Assembly (NCBI RefSeq): GCF_018474025.1
Contig: NZ_JAHCTA010000001.1
Span: 620,001 to 684,000 of the forward strand
Length of the DNA stretch: 64,000 bases
Direction: 5' to 3'
Source: Alteromonas oceanisediminis
GTDB taxonomy: Bacteria; Pseudomonadota; Gammaproteobacteria; Enterobacterales; Alteromonadaceae
How positions within the stretch are numbered: position 1 is the first letter of the stretch; each line of letters opens with the position of its first letter. This document shows positions 53,015 through 63,560 of the stretch, one piece after another. Below the pieces are notes generated by a model. That model saw nothing but the letters and a program-made list of their open reading frames with translations, was not told where the DNA came from and did not search any database. Position numbers and translations under genes: made by a program.

Positions 53015-53743
53015 ATGTCGACTCTTTACCCAGTTGTTATACCCGCTGCGGGCATTGGCAAGCGCATGCAAGCCAGCATGCCTAAACAGTATTTAACCAT
53101 CGCCGGAAAAACGATCTTACAGCACACCATCGAAACCCTCGATTCACATCCGCGCATCGGCGATATATACGTTGTGATCAGTACCGATGACACCATCTTT
53201 AGCGGCCTGACGATCGCGAAACAGAGCAATATTCAGCTCGTGATCGGCGGGGATGAGCGCGTTGACAGTGTATTGTGCGGATTGCGCGCCGTTAGAGACA
53301 GCCAAAATAGTGATCAAAGCAATGCAGAGTCATGGGTGCTGGTACACGATGCGGCCCGACCGTGCGTACGCCACGAAGATATTAGCAATTTGTTAGCCTT
53401 ACGCAGTGAACCCTGCGCTGGCGGCATTTTAGCGTCGCGCGTGCGCGACACGATGAAACGTTCACAATGCAGCGAGGCTGCCGTACCGGTGATTGAACGC
53501 ACCGAGCCCCGTGAATTTTTATGGCATGCGCTAACCCCGCAGTTTTTTCCACTGACTCAATTGATTGATGCCATCGAGGTCGGTCTTGAAAAAGGATTGT
53601 CCATCACTGATGAAGCATCGGCGATGGAAGCTCAAGGGCTCGACGTTGCGCTAATCGAGAGCAACGCAAGCAACATTAAAATCACCACGCCAGACGATTT
53701 AGCGCTGGCCACCTTCTATTTGACCCAAAATAAGCAGCAGTAA
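53015..53743 (+). CDS. ispD: 2-C-methyl-D-erythritol 4-phosphate cytidylyltransferase
   Basis: A 242-residue enzyme of the non-mevalonate (MEP) isoprenoid pathway, making CDP-methylerythritol from MEP and CTP. The nucleotide loop is PAAGIGKRMQASMPKQYL; GGDERVDSVLCGL, VHDAARPCV and TDEASAMEAQG are the other family signatures. The gene lies between ftsB and ispF with gaps of 3 and 12 bp, so the three are co-transcribed. Confidence 0.97.
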   Translation: MSTLYPVVIPAAGIGKRMQASMPKQYLTIAGKTILQHTIETLDSHPRIGDIYVVISTDDTIFSGLTIAKQSNIQLVIGGDERVDSVLCGLRAVRDSQNSDQSNAESWVLVHDAARPCVRHEDISNLLALRSEPCAGGILASRVRDTMKRSQCSEAAVPVIERTEPREFLWHALTPQFFPLTQLIDAIEVGLEKGLSITDEASAMEAQGLDVALIESNASNIKITTPDDLALATFYLTQNKQQ

Positions 53744-53755
53744 CGGAGAGCAAAC

Positions 53756-54229
53756 ATGCGCATTGGTCACGGTTTTGACGTGCACAAATTCGGCGGTGCC
53801 GGCCCCATCATGATCGGTGGCGTGGCTATCGAACACGCGCAGGGTCTTATTGCCCATTCTGACGGTGATGTGCTACTTCATGCGTTGTGCGATGCACTGC
53901 TTGGCGCAGCGGCGCTGGGCGACATTGGCCAACACTTCCCCGACACGGACTCTAACTACGAAAACGCTGACAGTCGTGTGTTGCTGCGTCATGTGATGGC
54001 ACTGCTTAATGAACACGGCTATCGCCTTGGCAACGCCGATATGACTATCGTCGCTCAGGCACCAAAAATGGCACCGCATATTGAAGCGATGCGCCGCACC
54101 ATTGCTGACGATACCGATTCGGCGATTGGCATGATTAATGTGAAGGCAACCACGACCGAAAAGCTCGGCTTCACCGGCAGAGAAGAAGGCATTGCATGTC
54201 ACGCTGTCGTCTTGCTGGAAGCACGGTAA
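53756..54229 (+). CDS. ispF: 2-C-methyl-D-erythritol 2,4-cyclodiphosphate synthase
   Basis: A 157-residue MEP-pathway enzyme working as a trimer. The zinc ligands are in GHGFDVHKF (DxH) and the His of [20 protein letters not shown]; the C-terminal [18 protein letters not shown] is the IspF signature. GGAG precedes the ATG. The stop shares a base with the truD start (TAATG). Confidence 0.97.
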   Translation: MRIGHGFDVHKFGGAGPIMIGGVAIEHAQGLIAHSDGDVLLHALCDALLGAAALGDIGQHFPDTDSNYENADSRVLLRHVMALLNEHGYRLGNADMTIVAQAPKMAPHIEAMRRTIADDTDSAIGMINVKATTTEKLGFTGREEGIACHAVVLLEAR

Positions 54230-55272
54230 TGGTGTTGGATACGCAAGGTTGGCAATATTTGCATGGTAAACCGTCAAGCACCGGTACATTTAAGCAACAA
54301 CCACAAGATTTTATCGTCCGCGAGCAGCTTGGCTATGCACCCTCAGGCGAGGGCGAGCACATTTACGTGTGGCTGGAAAAAACAAACCTGAATACCGCCT
54401 TTGTGGCTGAACAGCTGGCCAAGTTTTGTCAGATCCCGTTGCGCAATGTGACGTACGCTGGGCGCAAAGATAAGCTGGCCGTTACCGAACAATGGTTCGG
54501 CTTGCACATACCTGGCAATAGCGAGCCTGATTGGCAATCCTTTGCGCTGGAGGGCGCTCGCGTGCTAAGCAGCCAGCGCCACACGAAAAAATTGCGCACG
54601 GGCGTACTGAAAGGTAATGCGTTTGACATCAGGCTTCGCGATGTCACACTGGCCGAAGATTTTGCCGAACGACTTGCCAACGTCACCGCCCATGGTGTGC
54701 CCAACTATTTCGCCGAGCAGCGTTTTGGTGTTAAACAAACACCGGATGACACCTGGCAGGTCGGCGGTAATCTCGCACTGGCGGAAAAGATGCTGGCAGG
54801 AGAGACAATCCGCAATCGCAACAAGCGCTCTATGGCAATTTCTGCCTTGCGCAGTTGGGTATTTAATACGGTCGTCAGCGCCCGAGTGCAGGCATCATTA
54901 GCGCATCAACCATTACCGGGTGATGCTATACAACTGTCTGGCAGCAATAGTTTTTTTATCTGTGACCAGGTGGATGAGGTATTGTTAAAGCGGCTGCAGG
55001 AACGCGATATTTTGTTAACCGCGCCAATGCTCGGCAAAGGCGAGCTGGCCTCTAAAGATCAGGCATTTGCATGGGAAAGCGCTCAGCTCAATGGCTTTGA
55101 ACCGGCCAGAGCACTGCTGTCGGAATTAGGTTTACGCCAAGAGCGACGGGCTTTGCTAACCACCCCACAAGATTTAACATGGAAGGTGAATGGTGATGAT
55201 TTAGAGCTGCAGTTTTCGTTACCATCGGGGTGTTATGCGACGTCTGTGCTGCGAGAAATCATCAGATACTGA
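54229..55272 (+). CDS. truD: tRNA pseudouridine(13) synthase TruD
   Basis: A 347-residue pseudouridine synthase for U13 of tRNA-Glu. Signatures are the N-terminal QQPQDFIVREQLGY, the catalytic Asp region VTYAGRKDKLAVTEQWF, GVPNYFAEQRFG and the C-terminal LPSGCYATSVLREI. I chose the ATG at 54229, which overlaps the ispF stop (TAATG) and gives the family length; the frame is open earlier inside ispF. It is followed by surE after 9 bp. Confidence 0.96.
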   Translation: MVLDTQGWQYLHGKPSSTGTFKQQPQDFIVREQLGYAPSGEGEHIYVWLEKTNLNTAFVAEQLAKFCQIPLRNVTYAGRKDKLAVTEQWFGLHIPGNSEPDWQSFALEGARVLSSQRHTKKLRTGVLKGNAFDIRLRDVTLAEDFAERLANVTAHGVPNYFAEQRFGVKQTPDDTWQVGGNLALAEKMLAGETIRNRNKRSMAISALRSWVFNTVVSARVQASLAHQPLPGDAIQLSGSNSFFICDQVDEVLLKRLQERDILLTAPMLGKGELASKDQAFAWESAQLNGFEPARALLSELGLRQERRALLTTPQDLTWKVNGDDLELQFSLPSGCYATSVLREIIRY

Positions 55273-55281
55273 GGAGACATC

Positions 55282-56031
55282 ATGCGAATTTTATTGAGTA
55301 ATGACGACGGAGTGCATGCCGAAGGCCTCGCAGTGTTATATGACGCCTTGGCGGAACACCATGATGTAACGGTTATCGCTCCCGATCGAAATTGCAGCGG
55401 CGCAAGCAATGCCTTGTCGCTACACGCCCCACTGCGCGTCATGACCATGAAAAATGGGTTTTATTCAGTCAACGGCACCCCCTCTGATTGTGTTCATCTC
55501 GGTGTGAACAGTTTTATGCAGGATGATCCTGAACTGGTGGTTTCCGGCATTAATCATGGCGCGAATCTTGGCGATGACGTGATTTATTCTGGCACGGTTG
55601 CGGCGGCAACTGAAGGCCGATACATGGGGCTTCCGGCCATTGCCGTATCACTTACCAGCAAACGCGGTGAACACTTTGCAACCGCTGCCAAAGTGGTAGT
55701 AGATACCATTAATAAGTTGAAGGCGCACCCGTTACCGGCCAATCAGATCCTGAACATCAACGTGCCCGATTTACCCTACGCCTCATTAAACGGGGTGCAG
55801 GTTACTCGTCAGGGGCGCCGTCACCGTGCTGAAACCATGGTGAAAGACACCGATCCTTTCGGGCGCGAAATATACTGGTATGGCCCCGTGGGCAGTGAAC
55901 AAGATGCTGGACCGGGCACCGATTTTCACGCCATTGCTAATGGTTACAGCTCAATCACACCACTGAGTGTTGATATCACGGCGTACCAAAGCATGGATGA
56001 GATGAAAGATTGGTTGAACAAATCCATCTGA
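55282..56031 (+). CDS. surE: 5'/3'-nucleotidase SurE
   Basis: A 249-residue metal-dependent nucleoside monophosphate phosphatase, also acting on short polyphosphate. The metal site is in [12 protein letters not shown] and [33 protein letters not shown] and [11 protein letters not shown] are typical. GAGGAG precedes the ATG. It belongs to the conserved truD-surE-pcm-nlpD-rpoS row linked to stationary-phase survival. Confidence 0.97.
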   Translation: MRILLSNDDGVHAEGLAVLYDALAEHHDVTVIAPDRNCSGASNALSLHAPLRVMTMKNGFYSVNGTPSDCVHLGVNSFMQDDPELVVSGINHGANLGDDVIYSGTVAAATEGRYMGLPAIAVSLTSKRGEHFATAAKVVVDTINKLKAHPLPANQILNINVPDLPYASLNGVQVTRQGRRHRAETMVKDTDPFGREIYWYGPVGSEQDAGPGTDFHAIANGYSSITPLSVDITAYQSMDEMKDWLNKSI

Positions 56032-56084
56032 ACCGTGACAATAATGAAAAAACCAATAACAATCGACCGACACACTGAATCCTC

Positions 56085-56723
56085 ATGAGAGCAAGTTCAC
56101 GTAAAGGCGACGCACTCGCCCAACTTTTGGTGCAGGAAGGCATTACGAACAATCGGGTGCTCAACGCGATCGCAGGCACGCCGCGCGATTTCTTTCTGCC
56201 AGATGCGCTAAAACATAAAGCCTTTCAGAATACCGCGCTACCCATTGGTCAGGGCCAAACCATTTCTCAACCCTATATTGTAGCGCGCATGACCGAGTTA
56301 TTGCTGAACGCGCCGAATGGAGCAAACAGTGTGCTGGAAATCGGTACAGGCTCTGGTTATCAAACCGCTATTCTCGCCCAATTGTTTACTAAGGTTTTTT
56401 CCGTAGAACGCATCAAATCACTGCAGTTCCAAGCAAAACGACGCATGAATCACCTTAATTTGCACAATATTTCAATGAAGCATGGCGACGGTTGGCAAGG
56501 GTGGCAAAGCAAAGGTCCGTTTGATGCCATTATTGTAACCGCCGCGGCGAGTTCTCTGCCCACGGCATTAACCGATCAACTGAGCGAGGGTGGGCGTTTG
56601 ATTATTCCGGTAGGCCATGATTCGCAAACGCTTTTATGCATTGATCGCCGCGATGGGGAATTGGTGACTGAAGAAGTTGAGTCAGTTCGTTTCGTGCCTT
56701 TAGTGGCCGGTGCTATTGCATGA
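56085..56723 (+). CDS. pcm: Protein-L-isoaspartate O-methyltransferase
   Basis: A 212-residue SAM-dependent repair enzyme that methylates isoaspartyl residues in aged proteins. It shows [21 protein letters not shown], motif [19 protein letters not shown] and the post-motif GDGWQGW. The C-terminal half ends with FVPLVAGAI, as in the family. The ATG at 56085 follows surE by 53 bp; its stop overlaps the yqaA start by 4 bp. Confidence 0.96.
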   Translation: MRASSRKGDALAQLLVQEGITNNRVLNAIAGTPRDFFLPDALKHKAFQNTALPIGQGQTISQPYIVARMTELLLNAPNGANSVLEIGTGSGYQTAILAQLFTKVFSVERIKSLQFQAKRRMNHLNLHNISMKHGDGWQGWQSKGPFDAIIVTAAASSLPTALTDQLSEGGRLIIPVGHDSQTLLCIDRRDGELVTEEVESVRFVPLVAGAIA

Positions 56724-57298
56724 AGATTTTTCAGCCCTGTTACGACCTCGCGCTGCGCTGGGCCAAACATCGGCATGCTGAACGCTATTTAGGCGTATTG
56801 AGTTTTGCCGAATCAGTGGTGTTTCCCATTCCACCGGACGTCATGCTCGCGCCAATGGCACTTGGCCAACCCTCCAAAGCATGGCGTTTTGCGTTAATCA
56901 CCACAGTAACATCAGTACTGGGTGGTATTGCAGGGTACTTCTTAGGTTTGTTTGCGTTTGAAGCCCTTATCGCCCCCTGGATTGAAACCATGGGTTATCA
57001 ACCCAAAGTCGACCGCGCGGTAGAATGGTTCGAACTTTACGGTGTGTGGGTTGTGTTTATTGCCGGCTTTTCACCCATACCGTACAAAATTTTCACCGTG
57101 AGCGCGGGTTTCCTAAGCATGGCATTTTTACCCTTTTTGCTGGCATCAGCGGTCGGCCGCGGGATGCGTTTTTTCCTTGTCGCCGCCTTAATGCGGTGGG
57201 GTGGCCCAGCAATGGAAAGTAAATTGCGCGAATGGGTAGAGTTTTTGGGCTGGGCGGTTGTTTTACTGGCTGTTGCTGCCTACTTTTACTTACGTTGA
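56720..57298 (+). CDS. yqaA: YqaA family membrane protein (DedA superfamily)
   Basis: A 192-residue inner-membrane protein of the SNARE-associated/DedA superfamily, recognised by [21 protein letters not shown], the first membrane region, and by the re-entrant-type sequence [22 protein letters not shown]. About four transmembrane segments are visible. DedA-family members have been linked to undecaprenyl-phosphate or lipid movement; the role of YqaA itself is not established. The start overlaps pcm by 4 bp (ATGA) and nlpD follows closely. Confidence 0.9.
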   Translation: MKIFQPCYDLALRWAKHRHAERYLGVLSFAESVVFPIPPDVMLAPMALGQPSKAWRFALITTVTSVLGGIAGYFLGLFAFEALIAPWIETMGYQPKVDRAVEWFELYGVWVVFIAGFSPIPYKIFTVSAGFLSMAFLPFLLASAVGRGMRFFLVAALMRWGGPAMESKLREWVEFLGWAVVLLAVAAYFYLR

Positions 57299-57312
57299 CA
57301 GGACAGAAAACC

Positions 57313-58185
57313 GTGGTTGTTACCGGTGCTGACCTTCGTTGTACTATCCCATTCCGGTACTTAGCGCGCCTGTTACTCGCACTGTATTCTTCGGCACTTT
57401 TGTTAGGGTGCTCAACACAACATACACCCGCGCCGGTCACCACATTGGATATGAGAGTTGAAGAACCGGCAGGTCCGTTTTCCGGTTCCACCTACACCGT
57501 TCAACCCGGTGACACACTCTTCGCCATCGCATGGTACAGCGGCAACGATTACCGGGACCTTGCAAAATACAATAATTTGTCGGCTCCCTACACCATTAAG
57601 GTGGGCCAATCGCTGCGCCTAACAGCCCCTGTCGCTTCGCGAGGTCGAACCAGTTCCCCTGTCGCGCCAAAGCCAGTTGACCGCAAACCAGAGCAGGCGT
57701 ATGGTGAAAGTGAACAAAATGTAAAGACGGTGCCAAGAAGAGTCGAGTTGCCGAAACGCAACACACCAGCGCCGCCTAGGTCTAGCGCTCCGCCAACGCA
57801 GTTTGCCAGTAAGGTAAACACTTGGGTGTGGCCCGCAGAGGGTGAGTTAGTCGGTTTGTTTGATGCCAGTGAGTCGGGTAACAAAGGCATCGATATTCGC
57901 AATCAACGTGGCACACCTGTGGTTGCCGCCGCTGATGGCAAAGTTGTTTATACCGGTGAAGCTCTGAGAGGCTATGGGCGCTTAATTATTGTTAAGCACA
58001 CCGATACGTTTTTAAGCGCTTACGCACACAACGACACCATTGAGGTGAAAGAGCAGCAATGGGTTAGTGCAGGGCAAAAAATAGGCACAATGGGAAATTC
58101 AGGTACCGATTCGGTCATGCTTCATTTTGAAGTTCGATATCGCGGCAAGTCACTTGACCCGATACGCTATCTTCCCCGCCGATAA
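57313..58185 (+). CDS. nlpD: Murein hydrolase activator NlpD
   Basis: A 290-residue outer-membrane lipoprotein. It has a signal peptide with lipobox LLGC (LLLALYSSALLLGCS), a LysM peptidoglycan-binding domain (YTVQPGDTLFAIAWYSGNDYRDLAKYN), a Pro-rich linker and a C-terminal LytM/M23 domain. The LytM site is degenerate: GNKGIDI has Asn where active enzymes have a metal-binding His. That fits an activator of the AmiC amidase rather than a peptidase. I chose the GTG at 57313, with AGGAC upstream, 14 bp after yqaA. The main rpoS promoter lies inside nlpD in E. coli; I could not place it here. Confidence 0.93.
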   Translation: MVVTGADLRCTIPFRYLARLLLALYSSALLLGCSTQHTPAPVTTLDMRVEEPAGPFSGSTYTVQPGDTLFAIAWYSGNDYRDLAKYNNLSAPYTIKVGQSLRLTAPVASRGRTSSPVAPKPVDRKPEQAYGESEQNVKTVPRRVELPKRNTPAPPRSSAPPTQFASKVNTWVWPAEGELVGLFDASESGNKGIDIRNQRGTPVVAAADGKVVYTGEALRGYGRLIIVKHTDTFLSAYAHNDTIEVKEQQWVSAGQKIGTMGNSGTDSVMLHFEVRYRGKSLDPIRYLPRR

Positions 58186-58264
58186 TAACAATAAATAATA
58201 ATTAGAAAGACAGGAGAGATCGTACAAAACTAATGACGTAGGAAACTACAAAGGAGATGCAGTT

Positions 58265-59299
58265 ATGGGACAAACCAAAAACGCTGTAATCGATGATGCG
58301 CAAGCGGATGCTCCCGGCACCACAAAAGATGAGATAGACGGCGACATAGACACCCTTGTCATGGAGCCTGATGAAGCCTCTCTTGAAGCTGAATCCAAAC
58401 AATCCAAGCCTGATACGTCTGCCGACGACTCACTCACGGCCGAAGAATTTACCAAAACACTTGATGCGACCCAGCTTTATCTCGGTGAGATAGGGTTTTC
58501 ACCGCTGTTGTCTGCCGAAGAAGAGGTGTTTTTCGCGCGCAAAGCACTGAAAGGCGATGAAGCATCACGCAAACGCATGATCGTTAGCAACTTACGTTTA
58601 GTGGTTAAAATCGCTCGTCGCTATAATAATCGTGGTCTCGCCCTACTCGACCTGATTGAAGAAGGTAATTTAGGTTTAATTCGTGCCGTAGAAAAATTCG
58701 ACCCTGAGCGAGGTTTCCGTTTTTCGACTTATGCGACCTGGTGGATACGTCAAACCATCGAACGTGCCATCATGAACCAAACACGCACGATCCGGTTGCC
58801 TATTCATGTCGTCAAAGAATTAAATGTTTACCTGCGCACGGCCAGAGAGCTTTCGCAACGACTTGATCACGAGCCCAGCGCTGAGGAAATAGCCGCCGAA
58901 CTCGACCGCCCCATTGAGGACGTGACGAAAATGCTCCGTTTAAATGAGCGTATCACCTCCGTCGATACCCCCATTGGTGGTGATGGTGACAAAGCCCTGC
59001 TGGATATTATCGCTGATGATAACGAATACAGCCCGGAAGAAAATTTACAAGATAGCGACATAAAGCAAAGTATTGTTCGTTGGTTGAGCGATCTCAATCC
59101 GAAACAGCGGGAAGTTTTAGCGCGTCGTTTCGGTCTGATGGGGTATGAGCCGTCAACGCTCGAAGATGTTGGTGCGGAAATTGGTCTTACGCGTGAGCGT
59201 GTTCGTCAAATTCAAGTTGAAGCCTTGCGTCGCTTACGCGATATGCTGGGTCATCAAGGCCTTAATCTGGAAGCGTTGTTTAACCAAACATCCATGTGA
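58265..59299 (+). CDS. rpoS: RNA polymerase sigma factor RpoS
   Basis: A 344-residue stationary-phase/general-stress sigma factor. After an acidic N-terminus come region 1.2 ([23 protein letters not shown]), region 2 ([60 protein letters not shown]), region 3, and region 4 with the helix-turn-helix [28 protein letters not shown]. The [14 protein letters not shown] wording matches RpoS. A strong AAGGAG lies before the ATG, and the 79-bp gap to nlpD is AT-rich. The stop overlaps the next start (ATGTGA). Confidence 0.97.
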   Translation: MGQTKNAVIDDAQADAPGTTKDEIDGDIDTLVMEPDEASLEAESKQSKPDTSADDSLTAEEFTKTLDATQLYLGEIGFSPLLSAEEEVFFARKALKGDEASRKRMIVSNLRLVVKIARRYNNRGLALLDLIEEGNLGLIRAVEKFDPERGFRFSTYATWWIRQTIERAIMNQTRTIRLPIHVVKELNVYLRTARELSQRLDHEPSAEEIAAELDRPIEDVTKMLRLNERITSVDTPIGGDGDKALLDIIADDNEYSPEENLQDSDIKQSIVRWLSDLNPKQREVLARRFGLMGYEPSTLEDVGAEIGLTRERVRQIQVEALRRLRDMLGHQGLNLEALFNQTSM

Positions 59300-59826
59300 A
59301 TTCGACCTATAGACTGATCTTATCCGGCGCTGTTGCCTTTGTTTTTTATTTCGGATGGGCGTATTGGGCAAACAGCGCGCCCGATATTGACCCCGCAATG
59401 ACGCTTCAAAGCGCCTTTGTGCAGGGTGCTTACAGTGGCCTGATCACACTGGGCTTTACGTTCTTGCTTGAACGAGCAAACCATTCACTGGCGCATCGGT
59501 GCTTGTCGTTGGCGTTTATGGTACCGGTGTTATGTGCGGTACACAGCCCATCTCGGCAGGCATCGGCAATGCGCGATGCAATGAACGATGCATTAGACCA
59601 ATCTGCACGTCGATTAGCAGGCGCTCAGTTACCGGGCGTGGTTTTCGCCCCCATCTTGCCGATTCTGGTTCAATCAATACTCGTGGTGGGTGTGAATCTA
59701 CTCAATCAAACGCCAAATCTGTGGCTAACTGTCACGCCTTCTATTGTGTTCAGTACGGTGTACGCGTACAGCTACAGTATTACTCTGTGGCGCTCGCAGA
59801 AATCCGTTCCAGCGTCACAAACGTGA
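59296..59826 (+). CDS. Hypothetical membrane protein coupled to rpoS
   Basis: A 176-residue protein with about four transmembrane segments ([71 protein letters not shown]), matching uncharacterised Alteromonadales proteins by eye. The GTG start lies within the rpoS stop (ATGTGA), so it is translated with rpoS. Its last 47 bases overlap the convergent folA. Family and function were not recognised. Confidence 0.7.
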   Translation: MNSTYRLILSGAVAFVFYFGWAYWANSAPDIDPAMTLQSAFVQGAYSGLITLGFTFLLERANHSLAHRCLSLAFMVPVLCAVHSPSRQASAMRDAMNDALDQSARRLAGAQLPGVVFAPILPILVQSILVVGVNLLNQTPNLWLTVTPSIVFSTVYAYSYSITLWRSQKSVPASQT

Positions 59827-60292
59827 GATCATGTGGGTTACGTTCATCAGCTTCACGATGCTCACGGGCAATTTCGCGCCAATACGCTGCATCTTCATAG
59901 TTGGGGAAATACGTGTCGCCTTTGATGTCCGCGTCAATCAGGGTGAGGTATAACCGTTGAGCCTGCGGTAAGAAACTCTGGTAGATCCGCCCTCCTCCAA
60001 TGATCATGACTTCTTCACCGGCATAAGATTGCGCCAGCTCAAGGGCTTTTTCACAATGATTAACGACTGAAGCATCCGGCAAAACATAGTCATCTCGACT
60101 GGAGACAACAATGTTCGGTCGCCCGGGTAGCGCTTTGCCGATAGATTCATAGGTATTGCGCCCCATGATCACCGGCTTTCCCAACGTAACCCGTTTAAAA
60201 TGTTGTAAGTCGGCAGGCAAGTGCCATGGCATGGTGTTTTGAGCACCGATAACGCGCGCTGGCGTCATCGCTGCTATCATGGAAATTCGCAT
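59780..60292 (-). CDS. folA: Dihydrofolate reductase
   Basis: A 170-residue NADPH-dependent reductase of dihydrofolate, needed to recycle the folate used by ThyA. It has the N-terminus MRISMIAAMTPARVIGAQNTMPWHLPADLQHFK with the catalytic acid Asp, VIMGRNTYESIG, LPGRPNIVVSSRD and VMIIGGGRIYQSFLP. This is the normal chromosomal trimethoprim target. The 3' end overlaps the rpoS-linked membrane gene by 47 bp. It lies 53 bp downstream of obgE on the same strand's opposite end; no terminator was seen. Confidence 0.97.
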   Translation of the reverse strand: MRISMIAAMTPARVIGAQNTMPWHLPADLQHFKRVTLGKPVIMGRNTYESIGKALPGRPNIVVSSRDDYVLPDASVVNHCEKALELAQSYAGEEVMIIGGGRIYQSFLPQAQRLYLTLIDADIKGDTYFPNYEDAAYWREIAREHREADERNPHDLTFVTLERISASATE

Positions 60293-60345
60293 AGAGGCGG
60301 GTACTAAACAAAACTCAATGCTGTGCAGTTTACCCGAGCGCAGTG

Positions 60346-61527
<1,182 letters not shown>

Positions 61528-61582
61528 TTACTGGGTTCGAACTGAAAAGTTTAGCCAGCGCCAAACCTTAAATGCTAATTGT

Positions 61583-61609
61583 GGTAAGCGACCACCTGGT
61601 TCGCTTACC
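61583..61609. repeat. 27-bp palindrome in the obgE leader
   Basis: GGTAAGCGA (61583-61591) and TCGCTTACC (61601-61609) pair perfectly, with an inner CCA/TGG extending the stem. There is no T run on either side, so it is not a typical terminator. It lies between the rpmA terminator and obgE, about 75 bp upstream of the obgE ATG, and could be a leader hairpin or a protein-binding site. Confidence 0.6.
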
Positions 61610-61672
61610 TAATGCTACATAGTGTAGTCAACACTGCATGCTTACGCTATTTTGCTATTCAATGCGGTCATA

Positions 61673-61701
61673 AAAAAGCCCCGCATGAAGCGGGGCTTTT
61701 T
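61673..61701 (-). terminator. Rho-independent terminator of rplU-rpmA
   Basis: AAAAAGCCCCGC (61673-61684), loop ATGAA, GCGGGGCTTTTT (61690-61701). It lies 18 bp after the rpmA stop; read leftward, the stem is followed by T residues. Confidence 0.93.
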
Positions 61702-61719
61702 CGAATTCGCTAAATTCTC

Positions 61720-61977
61720 TTACTCAGCAACGATGCTGACGAATTTACGGTTTCTTGGACCTTTCACTTCAAATTGAACTTTACCGTCAGATAAAGCGAA
61801 TAGAGTGTGGTCTTTACCAATACCCATGTTGTCACCGGCGTGGAAACGAGTTCCGCGTTGACGAACAATGATGTTACCGGCTAGAACGGACTCACCGCCA
61901 AAACGCTTAACACCTAAGCGTTTGCTTTCTGAGTCACGACCGTTTTTGGTACTACCACCAGCCTTTTTATGTGCCAT
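61720..61977 (-). CDS. rpmA: 50S ribosomal protein L27
   Basis: An 85-residue L27 with the conserved N-terminus [22 protein letters not shown], which reaches the peptidyl transferase centre, and [24 protein letters not shown]. It begins with MAHKKAGG and lacks the N-terminal extension that is cleaved in Firmicutes. It lies 15 bp after rplU and is followed by a strong terminator. Confidence 0.98.
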   Translation of the reverse strand: MAHKKAGGSTKNGRDSESKRLGVKRFGGESVLAGNIIVRQRGTRFHAGDNMGIGKDHTLFALSDGKVQFEVKGPRNRKFVSIVAE

Positions 61978-61992
61978 GTGTACGTGCTCCTA

Positions 61993-62304
61993 TTATGCGC
62001 TAATGCCAGTGATCTTCACTTCAGTGAACCACTGACGATGACCCATTTGCTTACGTGAATGCTTACGACGACGGAACTTGACGATATTAACTTTTTCGCC
62101 ACGACCGTGCGTAACAACCTCAGCTGTTATTTTAGCACCCGCTACTGAAGGTGTGCCGATTTTAACGTCATCACCATTACTTACCATTAAGATGTCTTCA
62201 AAATCGATTGACTCGCCTGGGGCGACTTCAAGTTTTTCAAGACGAACGGTTTGACCTTCGGCCACACGGTGTTGTTTACCACCACTTTGGAAAACCGCGT
62301 ACAT
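61993..62304 (-). CDS. rplU: 50S ribosomal protein L21
   Basis: A 103-residue L21 with the family start [25 protein letters not shown] and the C-terminal [25 protein letters not shown]. First gene of the rplU-rpmA operon, with a strong promoter just upstream, and divergent from ispB as in E. coli. Confidence 0.98.
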   Translation of the reverse strand: MYAVFQSGGKQHRVAEGQTVRLEKLEVAPGESIDFEDILMVSNGDDVKIGTPSVAGAKITAEVVTHGRGEKVNIVKFRRRKHSRKQMGHRQWFTEVKITGISA

Positions 62305-62355
62305 AAATTACTCCGCTCTGCGCACTGTTGCGCTGATTACAAAAACAGGGCGCGG

Positions 62356-62384
62356 ATTGTACGTGATAACCAAATTTGAGGCAA
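62356..62384 (-). promoter_or_regulatory. Predicted sigma70 promoter of rplU-rpmA
   Basis: On the minus strand: TTGCCT (62384-62379), exact 17-bp spacer, TACAAT (62361-62356). Transcription would begin near 62349, leaving a leader of about 45 bases before the ATG at 62304. This is the clearest promoter in the window. Confidence 0.75.
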
Positions 62385-62578
62385 GTGCCCTGCCGCGAAA
62401 AATGGCTATTTTTGCAACACTTTTTTCAAAACCAGCCAAAGCGCAGTGTTTCTGAGGGTTTGGTCGGTTGTAAAATCCGCCGAACGACCTGTATTTTCCG
62501 ATATTCCCGACTGGATACCAAGCTTTATTGCTGTACAATTCACGACAATTTCGATGTCTCGGGTAGTCAGATTTTTTT

Positions 62579-63553
62579 ATGGATAAAGATGCGATCCAAG
62601 CGCTAGCGCAAACCGATATGCTGGCGGTCAATCAACTGATCCAATCACAGGTCGCCTCTGATGTCGCCCTCATCGATCAGCTTGGCTTCTACATTGTGAA
62701 CAGTGGTGGTAAGCGACTACGCCCTCTGCTCACTGTACTTGCCGCCAGAGCATTGAACATCCAATCGAACGAACATATTCATTTAGCCGCGATTATCGAG
62801 TTTATCCACACCGCGACACTGCTGCATGATGATGTCGTTGATGAATCGACATTGCGCCGTGGGCGAGAAACCGCGAACGAGTTGTTTGGAAATCAAGCCA
62901 GTGTGCTGGTGGGTGACTTTCTGTACTCTCGCGCATTTCAAATGATGGTGGGTTTACAACGCATGCGTGTCATGGATATTTTGTCTGACGCGACAAACCG
63001 TATCGCTCAAGGTGAAGTGATGCAGCTTATGAACTGCAACGATCCTAACACCACCGAAGAGCGCTATTTGGACGTTATTTACAGTAAAACGGCACGTCTG
63101 TTTGAAGCAGCCACGCAACTTGCCGCGGTGTTGACCGAACAGCCTGATGCGATTGAAAACGCAATGCAGACATACGGTAAACACTTAGGGACCGCCTTTC
63201 AGTTAATTGACGACGTTTTGGATTATGACGCCGACAGCGATGTGATGGGTAAAAATACCGGCGACGATCTCGCCGAAGGCAAACCCACGCTGCCTTTGTT
63301 ATACGCCATGTGGAATGCCACAAACGAGGAAGACGCGGCGTTGATCCGAAGTGCCATTGAAAACAGCGATGGCTTGCCTGCATTCGATAAAATTTTAGCT
63401 GTTATCAAACAAACCGGCGCCCTCGATTACACCCGAAAATTAGCCGAAGCTGAAGCCGATTTTGCGATTCAGGCACTGAATGAAATTCCTGATAGCGATT
63501 ACAAACAGGCGCTTGTTGCGCTAGCCCACACTGCCGTCGAGCGGAATGCTTAG
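62579..63553 (+). CDS. ispB: Octaprenyl diphosphate synthase
   Basis: A 324-residue trans-prenyltransferase that makes the C40 side chain of ubiquinone and menaquinone. It has the first aspartate-rich motif LLHDDVVDE, RRGRETANELFGNQASVLVGDFLY and the second motif QLIDDVLDYDAD; GKRLRPLL is also typical. A likely -10 (TACAAT, 62534-62539) lies upstream without a convincing -35. The stop lies only 7 bp from the convergent integrase stop, with no terminator between them. Confidence 0.97.
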   Translation: MDKDAIQALAQTDMLAVNQLIQSQVASDVALIDQLGFYIVNSGGKRLRPLLTVLAARALNIQSNEHIHLAAIIEFIHTATLLHDDVVDESTLRRGRETANELFGNQASVLVGDFLYSRAFQMMVGLQRMRVMDILSDATNRIAQGEVMQLMNCNDPNTTEERYLDVIYSKTARLFEAATQLAAVLTEQPDAIENAMQTYGKHLGTAFQLIDDVLDYDADSDVMGKNTGDDLAEGKPTLPLLYAMWNATNEEDAALIRSAIENSDGLPAFDKILAVIKQTGALDYTRKLAEAEADFAIQALNEIPDSDYKQALVALAHTAVERNA

Positions 63554-63560
63554 TGCCCAT

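Noticed and set aside
62308-62631. 107-codon open frame on the minus strand upstream of rplU
   Set aside because: It spans the strong rplU promoter and the ispB start, and the translation has no recognisable domain.
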